Assembly: GCA_905331475.1 (NCBI GenBank)
Contig: CAJNYU010002470.1
Location: 1-64,000 of the forward strand
DNA from: Rotaria socialis
Lineage: Eukaryota; Rotifera; Eurotatoria; Philodinida; Philodinidae
Direction of reading: 5' to 3'
Length of the DNA stretch: 64,000 bases
A program made the position numbers and the translations under genes. This document shows positions 51,492 to 61,888 of this stretch, piece by piece. The notes beneath the pieces are model-generated. The model made no database searches and had not been told where the DNA came from. It worked only from the letters and a program-made list of their open reading frames with translations. Numbering within the stretch: position 1 is the first letter of the stretch; each line of letters begins with the position of its first letter.

Positions 51492-53990
51492 TTAATCAAT
51501 TATAATGACTTCGTCTTGTGTTCTAGGACGTTTCGTTTTGAGAGATTCAACATCTATTGATGATGTTCGTTTTTGACTAGCACGTGAGTTATTAGTGTTC
51601 ATTAATCGTGTTTTAAAAAGAGTATACATCATTTCTTCAGTAGGAACATTTTGTCTGCGTCGAGGTACGATTGTTTTTACTTTGTGTTCCCGTATAAAAG
51701 CAATAGGTGGTGATTCATTAATGTTATTGTTCTCCCGAGCAGTATCAGCGTCTGTTCGAGATTTTTGAACGAGAGAAGTAAACGAATCAAATATAGATTT
51801 TGCTATTGGTATAATAGTTGTTGAAAGAATTTTCAATGTATTATTATTAAGAGAAATTTCAACCGTAGCTTCTACAGAATCTTTGTTGTCGATTTCTTCA
51901 GTTACAACTGTTGCTACGGGAGACGGTGATTTTGGTGCTAGAACAATGATAAAACAATTCTATTATTTTCAATTGATGTATTTCGAACTTCGAGTAATAT
52001 CTTTTCTCTCACAAAAATCAATGACTTAGAGTTGACTATAACTAAAACTACTTGTATTCTGATATCAACAGGTACAGAAAGTTCATAGAATGAAGAAGTG
52101 TCCAAAGAGCATACTGACATTCTACTGGTATTGATCGATACTCGAAGCAATATCTAATAGCATCATTTGTGAACAATCGATTACAACAAGGTGGCGGAGT
52201 ATCAATAGTTTGATATTCTGTTTCTTCATGTATACTGTTTGGCGATTCAACCATCATTTCGATTTCTGACTCTATTTCTTCTTCGTCACCTTTTCTCTCC
52301 TCATCACTATCATCAGCAAATTCTTCACACGATTCAATAATGATTTCAGATTCAAGTCGTGGATCAATTTGAGAAAATTCTTCAAAAACCTAAACATAAA
52401 GAATTCTTATACATTGTATGTTCTACAGAAATATTTAACATACTTTTTCTGTTTTAATAATAGCGTCATGTTCATTCTTTAACAATGCTTGTTGAAATTC
52501 AATATTGTTTAATGCAGGATCATTGTGTTCCATGCTAAACAAAGTAGAAGACAAAACATTGATGAGAGAAATTCAAAATCTTGATTAAGCCTAACTCGAA
52601 ATCTTCCGGAAGACGACTATTCATAATATCATTAAAATCAGCCATTCGTCGATTTTTAACTTTTTTACCAATGAGTTTAAACGACTTTTCAGCCAGTTTT
52701 TTTCGAGTATCAACACTACAATAAAATTTCTAATGTATAATAATAATAAAAAACTTCAAATCTAGTCTATACCTGAGATTAAGTTTGTATTTATCATTCA
52801 TTTTCTCTACTGTATCAAGAACATCATTGAAGGATGGTAAAAATTTTGTTCGATTAACCATATCTTCAAGAGCTTTATTAAGAAATGGACTATCAATTTC
52901 CAATTCTAAAAAGACAATTTCTGATATAGAACCATACTAAAAAGCAAGTCTAATTTACCTGCTAGAGTAACCAGCTGATCAAGAACTCTTTCAGCAGAAG
53001 TCGATTGATTCTTTAATTCGGCAAGTCTAAAATAAATCTGAATTGCTTATGCATATTAGAAAATGTTTTCATTAAATCAATGAACATTACTTCATATGCT
53101 TGCTTTTTTAAATTTGATTCTACGACGTATAAATCACAATGTTCCATTTCAACTAATGACATATCTCTTTCTTCTAATTCACGTATTGTTTTAGATAGCA
53201 GACGTAATCGTCTTTGTAATCTTCGAATTTTTTTCTCTGGTTCCATTTTGTCATGAACAGTAGCAGTTGAATCTGTGGAAGTTTTTAACTTTGGATTTGA
53301 TATTGGTGACTTCGATTCTGTCATTTGTTCAACTTCTGATTGCGATGCTATAGCTTCATTTTTACATAGAACCGATGCTATTGATTCTACATTATGATAA
53401 ATTTCTTTTGGCGATTGGTGCGATCTATTCGGGAGAAAAAAAGAATGGTAAGAACGCCTCTGATGTGATTCGAAAAACTATCATCTAAAAATATTATTCT
53501 CATCTTTTGATTGACGATAGTTCTTTCTAAAAGTTTCAATTTTCGGATACAATAGCACAAGGAAAGAAAACTATTGATTTATTTCTCTACAAGAAATTCT
53601 TTTGAGTACAAAAGAAACATTCTGCAAACTTCAGATTTGTTTTTACTTACCCCCGCGATTTGATACTATTTATTTTCATTTGACCAGTAAATGAAACTAA
53701 TAGAGAATAATATTTAGTCGATTTATGATTCTGAGTAAACACATTATGAATATGTTGGAGCATTGTCGTAAAATCTCTTGAGCATAAGTACGATGGTGAT
53801 GTTGCATTAAAATGATGACGGAGTTTATTCTGTATTTTATCGATTTCGTTTTCGCCCACAAGAATATCACCGATTAATGAGACAAACTAAACAAACAGAG
53901 ACAGTCATTGATAAACTATATAACGTTTCGAAATAATAAACTAACCTTTTCAAATTCAGTTCTAATATTATCAACCATATTATTTTCCAT
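51492..53990 (-). CDS. DAXX: DAXX-like histone H3.3 chaperone
   Basis: DAXX deposits H3.3-H4 and acts in nuclear repression. Nine exons: 53990-53946, 53886-53651, 53424-53091, 53037-52959, 52905-52773, 52715-52596, 52534-52444, 52389 to about 52119, and 51937-51492, giving about 584 aa. Early region ~10-90 is a helical bundle. The histone-binding domain includes KKIRRLQRRLRLLSKTIREL, EIYFRLAELKNQ, ALEDMVNRTKFLPSFNDVL, KLAEKSFKLIGKKVKNRRM and MNSRLPEDF-EHNDPAL, all matching DAXX in order. It is followed by an acidic stretch (ADDSDEERKGDEEEIESE). The C terminus DEVIIID is a SUMO-interacting motif, as at the end of human DAXX. The donor of exon 8 is uncertain (two phase-1 choices, near 52192 and 52118). 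It starts right after a TTTAG acceptor, so a 5' UTR exon is likely. Lies 187 bp upstream of the D-aminoacylase gene. Confidence 0.88.
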
Positions 53991-55112
53991 CTAAAGAAAA
54001 AGTTATTTTCGTACTATTTAACAGATTTGTTAAATATTTAAAAAACTGAAAAAAGAAGAAAAACATTTTCTTTTAATCTATATACGCAACAGTTGGAGTT
54101 TTAAGTTCTTTGGGATCACCATTAAAATTTATTCGCATAGATGGTGTAAGCGAGCAGCTTGGACATTAGATGGACTTAAGTTCGAACAGAATCTGAGTAT
54201 AGGTTTATATAAAATTCTAATGCATATATAGCATAGAGAAAACATGAGTGGCATGAGAAAAAAATTCGCTTAATACAACCAATGAACGAGCACAATTGAA
54301 AAAATGAAGTGAAGAAACATAAAATTATACGTGATAAAAAAACTGATGTTTATACAAATTAATTGGGTTCATTAATCATTTCTCTATTCCGTCTCGAACA
54401 TGTGTTAATTGTTGAAGAATGTTTTTGTCAGGGTGAATTGTATCTTAGAGATTCCTTGCTCTACATTAACTTATTGGAATAAAATGAATTTTAAATGAGT
54501 AACGGAATTGAAAAAAAATAAGTTGATTGTGCAGATAGAATTTTTTGTTTAAAATATACGGAAGTATCTAACATGAATAGATGGTGTTGTTGTTATGAAG
54601 AAAATTTTCTAAAACTATCAGTAATATCAGCAGCTTCCACAGCTGTTCTCAAGATTGTTTACACATGCATTAACTATATGGTTCGAAAATGTCGACATCT
54701 GAACTATGCTATATTTAGTGTCAGTTGTTGTTTTTTATTGAAATATTTTTTGTTATTCAAACTAAATAAAGTGACATATAGTACAAAAATATTATATAAA
54801 ATTGGTCTAAATGATTAATGCCAGCTAAACTGAGAAGAGACAAATCAAGATTTTCATATTCTTGCATGTCCTACAACAATACTGTAAAAATATATGCAAT
54901 AATATAATATCAGAAAAAAACAACAGATTGTTTTTACTTACCACTACTACTGGCAGCGCTGAAGACAAAGCCTCGATAGATGCATTTAGATGTTATAAGT
55001 AGTTTAAACTTATAACACTATCTCTGCGAAAATACATGTACGCCCGACATAGAGCGTTTGAAGTTTTTATTTTATACTCGAGAAAAATCGAATAGTATCA
55101 CGTTTCACTTTC
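53991..55112. other. Intergenic region upstream of DAXX
   Basis: About 1.1 kb, AT-rich. A plus-strand open frame at 54573-54818 gives a Cys/Lys-rich peptide without domains and is not supported. Any DAXX 5' UTR exon would be here. Confidence 0.45.
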
Positions 55113-55334
55113 TTATCTTTTGATGTGACTTTCATAATAATAAGTTTTACTGTTATATCTTAGTTTGCTGACAGACTTAACTGTATGTCCAATCAGATAT
55201 GCTTCTGCTACCTGTTTCATAAATTCGATCTTAAAGTTGTTTGATGTTTTCAGGGTGTGGGTATCTGAGAGTATGACTTGAGTAAAGAGACGGCGAAGTT
55301 CACCCACACTCTTCGGTAGATCATATTGAAACAA
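55113..55334 (-). CDS. Unrecognised open frame, possible exon or gene fragment
   Basis: About 73 codons end in TAA at the left. There is no ATG at the start of the open stretch; it opens around FQYDLPKSVGELRRLFTQVI and continues TSNNFKIEFMKQVAEAYLIG. The composition is not low-complexity and reads like a helical protein segment, but no splice acceptor could be assigned and no family is recognised. It sits in a repeat-rich patch with other gene fragments, so a remnant is as likely as a real exon. Confidence 0.3.
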   Translation of the reverse strand: MFQYDLPKSVGELRRLFTQVILSDTHTLKTSNNFKIEFMKQVAEAYLIGHTVKSVSKLRYNSKTYYYESHIKR

Positions 55335-55532
55335 ACATCAGATATCACACGGACATTCGTGATTTTACTTGCATGATAGTAAGAATTCAATGAAATAATT
55401 ATATGACCTTGGCTTGTAAGAATGGATTTATTATAATTTAAAAAAAATAGAGAACACACTAAAGAAGCAAAGAAATTTTACTGTTGTTTATAATGCAAAG
55501 CCGTTGTTCTCCTCGGTGTGCAGAAAATAACA

Positions 55533-55878
55533 TTAGTAAAGATTGGCCAGTGTGAAGATTTCGGACGATGCTAATTCACGTGAATATAAAAAGAATTCAT
55601 TCAATGCACCAGTAAATGAGCCACCATAGCCTGGTGAACATCCCATACCAAAAGTTCCCAGCTAGGCAAATTGTCGCAAGACCATTAGAGGCTGAATAAG
55701 AAAATGAGCCTGATGTCGAATATAATGTGCCATTAATGTACAAGCAAACACCATTCGTGCTACTATATGTAAATCCAATATGATGCCATGCGTTTAATGG
55801 AAGAATAGGATCAGGCGTGGTAACAGGTCCTCCGTTCCATAAGTTGGCAATTATATTGTCACTGGAGTTCATGGTCAA
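55533..55878 (-). pseudogene. LamG/concanavalin-like domain fragment with a frameshift
   Basis: The first part encodes a LamG-type (laminin G_3) segment: LPLNAWHHIGFTYSSTNGVC, LYINGTLYSTSGSFSYSAS. Near 55641 the frame shifts by one base, and the expected continuation is found in another frame: CSPGYGGSFTGALNEFFLY, then SRELASSEIFTLANLY and a stop at 55533. The break lies in the middle of a beta-strand region and has no splice sites, so this is a broken copy or a sequencing error. No upstream exons or start were found; only one domain's worth remains. Confidence 0.7.
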
Positions 55879-56249
55879 GAAATTAACACACTACAGTGTA
55901 TATTATGTGTCTGCGGATACAAATTGACAAGTTCATTTAACAATTAATTGAAATATTTTCACAAAGGTTCATAACGCAATATTCGTTCTTGATTTGATCG
56001 CTTAATATTCGATACGTTCTAATGACAAACATCAGTCTTATATAATTTTCACAAAAGAAAAATTAAATAGAGTTCACCACTTGAAATTCCGATGGATGTA
56101 AACTAACTTACTTGAGAAGTTGAACATATAGATCATGAGATGCCTAGTTCGACTTCGAATATAAATTGACATCTGAGTAACTATTCACAGTNCATATACT
56201 AGCTATACTCGAGAGAGATCTCCTTTTATTCTTACATTTTCTCTTCTAG
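55879..56249. other. Short intergenic gap containing one undetermined base
   Basis: AT-rich, no exon recognised. Position 56192 is N, the only ambiguous base noticed in the window. A CTTCTAG acceptor ends at 56249. Confidence 0.6.
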
Positions 56250-57163
56250 TTAATATTCCTGCTAATGCTACATGGAAGCAGAACGGAGTGACTATTGCTG
56301 GAGGTAACGGGGATGGGGGTGCCACTAATCAACTCAAGCAGCCTCTTGGTCTCTTCGTTGATGATGATCAAACAGTGGTTATTGCTGACTACATGAATAA
56401 TCGTATCATGCAATGGGAGAACGGTGATACAACGAATGGACAAGTTGTTGCTGGTGGTAAAGGCCAAGGAAATGGATTAAATCAATTGAATATTCCAACT
56501 GACGTGTTAATTGACAAAGAGACGGATAGTCTCATTATTTGTGATCGGGGGAATGAACGAGTTGTACGATGGTCTCGTCGTAGTGGTACAACACAAGGTG
56601 AAATACTCATCGACACGATCGACTGTTGGGGATTAGCAATGGATGAGCAGAGATATCTCTACGTCTCTGATATCGGAAAACATGAAGTAAGGCTATATCA
56701 ATTGGGTGAGAAGGATGGCACTCTCGTAGCTGGTGGCAATGATAAAGGTGATGGCCTTAATGAACTCAACGTGCCGAGATATCTCTTTGTCGATCGACAA
56801 CAGAATGTCTATGTATCAGACAACGACAATCATCGTGTAATGAAATGGAATAAAGGTGCAAAAGAAGGTGTTGTTGTCGCTGGAGGACAAGGTGAAGGGA
56901 GTGCTCTGACACGATTGTCTCATCCTAATGGAATCTTTGTTGATGCGTTGGGTACACTCTATGTAGCAGACTCGTGGAATCATCGTGTAATGCGTTGGAC
57001 TCAAGGAGACAAGAAAGAGGGCACTGTAGTTGTGGGTGGAAATGGTTCAGGAACAGGAGCAGATAAGTTCAACTACCCCTATGGTTTGTCTTTCGATCGA
57101 CAAGGTAATCTCTATGTCGCCGATTATAATAATCACCGTGTTCAACGATTTTCTATCGAATAA
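56250..57163 (+). CDS. NHL-repeat beta-propeller protein, 5' end not found
   Basis: A single open exon of 304 codons follows a TTCTAG acceptor in phase 1. It contains six NHL units that would close one six-bladed propeller: PLGLFVDDDQTVVIADYMNN, PTDVLIDKETDSLIICDRGN, CWGLAMDEQRYLYVSDIGKH, PRYLFVDRQQNVYVSDNDNH, PNGIFVDALGTLYVADSWNH and PYGLSFDRQGNLYVADYNNH. Each is followed by a VVAGGxGxG-type linker or the end of the protein. NHL propellers bind proteins or RNA; extracellular-type NHL proteins are common in bdelloid genomes. There is no ATG before the first blade, and no upstream exon supplying a start or signal peptide was found, so the gene is incomplete or truncated here. An AATAAA lies 60 bp past the stop (57223-57228). 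Confidence 0.8.
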
Positions 57164-57632
57164 AACTTGTGAGTTGTTTTCTCTTTGTTCGTTTCTTTTC
57201 CCATTCTTTTTCTATTCTTTGTAATAAATGAATCAAAAAAAGAAATTTTCTTCTACTCTTTCGCTTCAAATAAAAGAAAAAAGCTAAAATATAAAATTAT
57301 GTCATATGTTTCTTTTCTTCTTCTTCTTTTATTTATTTGTTAAATGAAAAAAAAAGAATTAAATAAAAGAATTTGTTTTTTTTTCGCAAAAAATATTAAT
57401 TATTTAAATGAAAAATACATTGTGTTTTTGGAAATATTTTTTTAATCGAACATAAAATTCGTGTTATTTAAATGAAATTTTGGATTATTTTCGTAAAATA
57501 TTTATTAGTAAACGAATTTATTTCTTAGTAACATAAAATAAGATTTGTGTTATTTTGAAATTATTTATTGTTAACATAAAAATATTTATAATCATATCAG
57601 ATAAACTCACACAAACTGCATAGAGATGTATA
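57164..57632. other. 3' flank of the NHL gene
   Basis: Very AT-rich sequence with the NHL gene's probable poly-A site near its left end and repeated short A/T motifs (TTATTTAAATGAAA-like) from about 57380 to 57560. No gene. Confidence 0.5.
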
Positions 57633-59790
57633 TGTTGTAGGCAAAATTGGAATCCTAATTTTGCCCGGGCAGAATTAGAATTCTAATTTTGACTAGGCAA
57701 TCTACAAGACAAAAACATTTTTAATCTATTCACCCATATTTGCACAACCACCTCGTTTTGAGTGACATTTTGTAGAACAAAAAACACCCATTTTTTTACA
57801 CGAACATTGTTTTGTAGCGCACTTGCCTTTACAATCGCAAGCACGACCGGTTGTTGATGTGCGGACGTAAAGTTTGCATGCTTCAATAAATGTAATATCA
57901 TTTAAATCATTAATAACAATGTGTTTTAATGCTTCTGGGCAAGCCATCTTTAAATCAACAACATGTTCAATAGAGTATGGAATTTTTAATTTACCATATT
58001 CACAAGCCAATATAAATGTAATTTTTCCATCTTTTTCAAGTTTTTCGATAATTAAACATGGTAAAAGTTTAGCATCAGTATTTGTTCTATCAACCGTATG
58101 AATTTGAAGACCAACACAATCATTTAAATTAAATTTTTTTGCTTCACTAATTATACTAGCTTGATAATGCTTCATTTTTTTATTTGCAGCATTTAAATAA
58201 TTATCGGTGGCGATTTTTCGTACAAGATCATGTCTTGTTTTCTGTGGTGTAACTGTTGGTGAATGAGATAGTGAAAGATCAACTAATGAACTTGCAACGA
58301 CTTCATCAGATAATTGTTGAACAAGTTGAATAATATCTTCATCAATAACATCAGCACAATCATTTTCATCGTCGATAATATCATCATTTGAATCACAAAT
58401 TGGTGTTGGTAAATTTTCTTCATCGACAATTCCATTTTCTTTAACAAGTTTTCAAAAATCTGAATCAGAACGAGGTGCTTGTCCAAACATAACTTGATAT
58501 GGAGTTGTTTTAGTAACAACTGATGCTCTGGTATTAATACCATAAATTACGGGCAATAAATCATCTGACCAAGGTGAAGAATTATATGTGGTCATCCATT
58601 TTCCAAGAGCACTGCACAAAACCCCATTTGCTCGTTCGACGCACCCTTGACTTTGTGGGTGTCTTGGCCAACCTCTAACAAACATCATATGTGGAAATAA
58701 TTCTTTTAATTCGTGTATTACACTTTGCGACGAATTCTCGTCCATTATCACTATGTAAAAGTCTTTGTGGTCCGAAAACAAAAAATAATTCCCGTAATTT
58801 TAATGCCACTTCAGCAGCACTTTTGTTTTTCAAAGGATATGACCAACTAAATTTACTAAAATGATCGATACAATTCAAGATCCAGTTATAAATAATGTCT
58901 GGTTTTAATATATCAGGTCTTGTTCTCATATCGATTAGATCAATTTGTAATCTTGTCATTACTCCAAGTGAGATTATAGGTTTGCCAATTACATGTTGTT
59001 TAAGTGGCTTCCGTATTTGACACGGTACACATTGTTTTAAAAACATTTCAACAGCAAATCGTGGAATGCATCTATAATGTGTATTAAGCTCATAGATGGT
59101 TTTATCACGACCTCCATGAGAAATAGTAACATGGGCCTCGCCTATTACATTATAATAAGCTTCATAAACACAAATAGGTTTTTTAGATTTAATACAACAA
59201 CCAATTTCAACATTAGCAATTTTAATCAAAATGAAATGTTGCTTTACCCAAAAAATGAACTTCGCACCAAACAATTCTAACGGTACCCCTTTGGGTAATA
59301 ATAAACATTTAACAATATCATTATAAGCAATTTGTCTTATAACGCTTTTTATTCGAAATTTTTCACTTAAAGAGTTAATATGTTGCTCTAATTCTTTATA
59401 AAAAATTAATTCGCCACTGTCTATTTGCACAGTTGTATAATTCGATTGAAACTTTCTTTTTATTTGATTGCAATGGGTACATCCATTTTTATGCCGGTTA
59501 CTCATATATATAACAATTAGGCCAATAATCCGATTACAATCAATTTTAATCTGATTATTCGCCTTATTTTTTTACATGAATATCTACACGACCATTGCGA
59601 TTGTTCTTTTCTCTTTCTTTGTTCCATTCTAATTTTATTTAAGCACGCTCATGTATGAATTTAACTATATTGAAATTCTAATTTTGCCCGGTCAAAACTA
59701 GAATTCCGATTTTGACTGATGATTGTCTAGTCAAAGTTAGAATTCTAACTCTGCCCGGACAAAATTAGAATTACAATTTTGCCTACAACA
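57633..59790. mobile_element. Ginger/KRBA2-type DNA transposon
   Basis: Inverted termini start TGTTGTAGGCAAAATTG on the left and are repeated inverted at the right end (to 59790). The flanks are TATA on the left and TATG on the right, an imperfect 4-bp duplication. Both subterminal regions contain palindromes of the type AAAATTAGAATTCTAATTTT. The single gene inside is an integrase-like transposase on the minus strand with inactivating changes. The left terminal repeat is about 75 bp; the right repeat-rich end is longer, about 125 bp (from 59665). Confidence 0.75.
57726..59505 (-). pseudogene. Integrase-type transposase of the Ginger/KRBA2 group, inactivated
   Basis: It starts M-S-N-R-H-K-N-G-C. 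An HHCC zinc finger (EAHVTISHGGRDKT then QCVPCQIRKP) precedes an rve-type DDE core: Asp in RLQIDLIDMR, Asp in LLHSDNGREF, Glu in HPQSQGCVERANG. The C-terminal part is a variable acidic linker and a Cys-rich tail, ACDCKGKCATKQCSCKKMG then FCSTKCH, typical of KRBA2/SCAND3-like transposases. Two lesions: a one-base frameshift near 58722-58735, just after the second catalytic Asp, and an in-frame TGA at 58452-58454. The remainder stays open. It is therefore a recently dead copy. Intact relatives elsewhere in the genome would be needed to mobilise it. Confidence 0.8.
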
Positions 59791-59837
59791 TATGCATATG
59801 AAATCGAAAAAGTACATTTTTTGCGAAAGTACTGACT

Positions 59838-60375
59838 AGTGAGCTTCCCAAGGTGAGCTCCACGGATTCCAATGAACTTTCGTGCATGATACTGCACGAT
59901 GTTATAGTAAAAATAACAAAAGACTTTGAATACATAGACCGACTGAACACTACGACACCATGAAAATTTTAGCAATAACAAATGTATTCTTCGAAATATA
60001 CTCCCATGTTGCGAATACCGGATCATTTTTTGCGGTAAACCGCGGTATTTATCCGTTCTGCGGTAATGGGAGCCGGTAACCGGATCGGTAAAACCGCGGT
60101 TAACCGCCGATTTTCATGCGGTTTTTATTACATGGGTCACTTTTTGAAGGAATATATTTGAAAGAACATATTTATTATTGCTAAAAGTTTCAGTGTTTTA
60201 GTGTTTAGTCTGTCTATTTATTTATTAACAAATTTTCAAATCAAAATTAATTTATTTCACTTTCTGATAACTCACAAAAAATAGTGCAATGTATTCATTA
60301 GAGAACATCGTGCAGTATCCACGGGCAAAAGTTCATTGGAATCTATGGAGGTCAGCTCGGGAGGCTCCATCGTGA
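59838..60375. repeat. Inverted-repeat element with a CGGTAACCG-rich centre
   Basis: Arms of about 70 bp (59838-59903 and 60304-60375) are inverted copies sharing GATTCCAATGAACTTT and ATACTGCACGATGTT. Between them, 60013-60123 is unusually GC-rich for this window and packed with self-complementary CGGTAACCG/CGGTTTACCG variants (at least five). No coding frame. It looks like a small non-autonomous DNA element; the superfamily is not assigned and no target duplication was identified. It begins under 50 bp from the right end of the Ginger-type element. Confidence 0.65.
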
Positions 60376-61888
60376 ATTGATTCTATTAAAATATTATTTT
60401 ATTAACATAATGATGGATCTCGTTGTTCGTAATTACTTGTAATTATGAATATGACAAATGTTCATGTGTGCCAGTAACAACATAATGTGATGCAGATGAA
60501 TAAAGTTTGATACATACTGGAAAACGATTATACTATTTTCAACAGACTTCCTTTAGTGAGAGTACTTCGACAATAGCGATAGTCATGTTTCTAATGAATT
60601 TTAAAGTATTTGCATAGTTTGAACTACTTCAAGACACTAATTCCTAGCCATTCGAATGGCTCGTAACGAGTTTTCTCCCCCTTGACACAACCTTTACTAC
60701 TACTAGTGGCCTAGATAGAAAAGACAGAATGAATTTCACATCGAAAGCATAGCCGTGTGGGTAATTGCTAATGACTTTTTAATCATCGCTTGATGCTCGG
60801 CCAGGAATTTCCTGTGAAATAACTTAACGCGTCTCCTAAAGCAGAGATGCAGCTATTGTTGTGAAAATTAGAAAATTTATATCATATCAACCTAACATTT
60901 AAAAGATAAAAACTACATGCCTTGAAATGCATCTGATTGTCAGGAACAACCGTCGAGGCAGCTGATCCTGAATGATCTTCTGTTGGATCATCATAACAAG
61001 TGGTACTCACTGGAATAAACTAAAATATATTTATAATCATGATTTCATTTTTGTAAAGATTTTTGTTTAAATAATAAAATTATCCTTTGAATCAATTTAT
61101 TTGAAGTAACTAATCATCATCAAATATATGTTTCATGTGAAAAAGTAGAAGATTATCGAAATGAACTTTGATTGTTAAACAAAACGTCGATTAATAGTTT
61201 TTGATCAATGCACTATGATGCCTCATCTTCCTCCATCCTCTGACATGAGAATTATCTATATTTCATTTCAAGTGATTTCTTCAAAATTCTTCCTGAAATA
61301 CCCAATATCTACAGACTACTGTTTGTTAGAAAATTTTCTCCACAATGTAGATAACATCTAAATTTAGTTTATTTGTGTTTGTGTACGAATTGCAATACAA
61401 AAGTATATATTAAACAGCTCAGAAAAAAGGTCGTTTTCAGGCCACAATCGACTCCATAATGGACGCAGGCATGTGTCCGAAGATCGAATGGATCAAACGC
61501 AAATTAACTCATCATAGCTGTTATTTTAAATAAAACTAGTTCAACTGGTCATCGAAAATGAATGAATGAATGAATGAATGAAGCAGGGGATAACCATCGA
61601 TTAGCTCTATCACTGGATCGATCAATTCAAATGTCCTCCACTAGTACGATTCGTATATTCATCTTAATAAGATTTTTATGAATAATTTTAAAAATAATTC
61701 GAATTATTAATTATAATAAAAAATATTTCATTGTTTTATTTAACGCCATCTTTTGTTAAATTGTTCACTGATGTTTCAATATCAACCAATAAACCATCAT
61801 TATTGTTTAATTTGTTGAGTCATCGTTATCATTCACAAACCGAGCTTACCTACTATTTGACTATTTTACTACTTAACAAAAATCAATC
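60376..61888. other. Intergenic region upstream of PSMD3
   Basis: About 1.5 kb without a supported exon. It contains the (GAAT)n microsatellite listed separately. The PSMD3 promoter is presumably at the right end. Confidence 0.5.
61557..61582. repeat. (GAAT)n microsatellite
   Basis: Six to seven GAAT units, about 310 bp upstream of the PSMD3 start codon. Confidence 0.9.

Noticed and set aside
54573-54818. 81-codon Cys-rich open frame on the plus strand
   Set aside because: No homology recognised, no splice sites, and composition like the surrounding non-coding DNA.
58452-58781. Second independent gene downstream of the integrase frame
   Set aside because: It is the continuation of the same transposase after a one-base frameshift, carrying the catalytic Glu and GCVERANG block.
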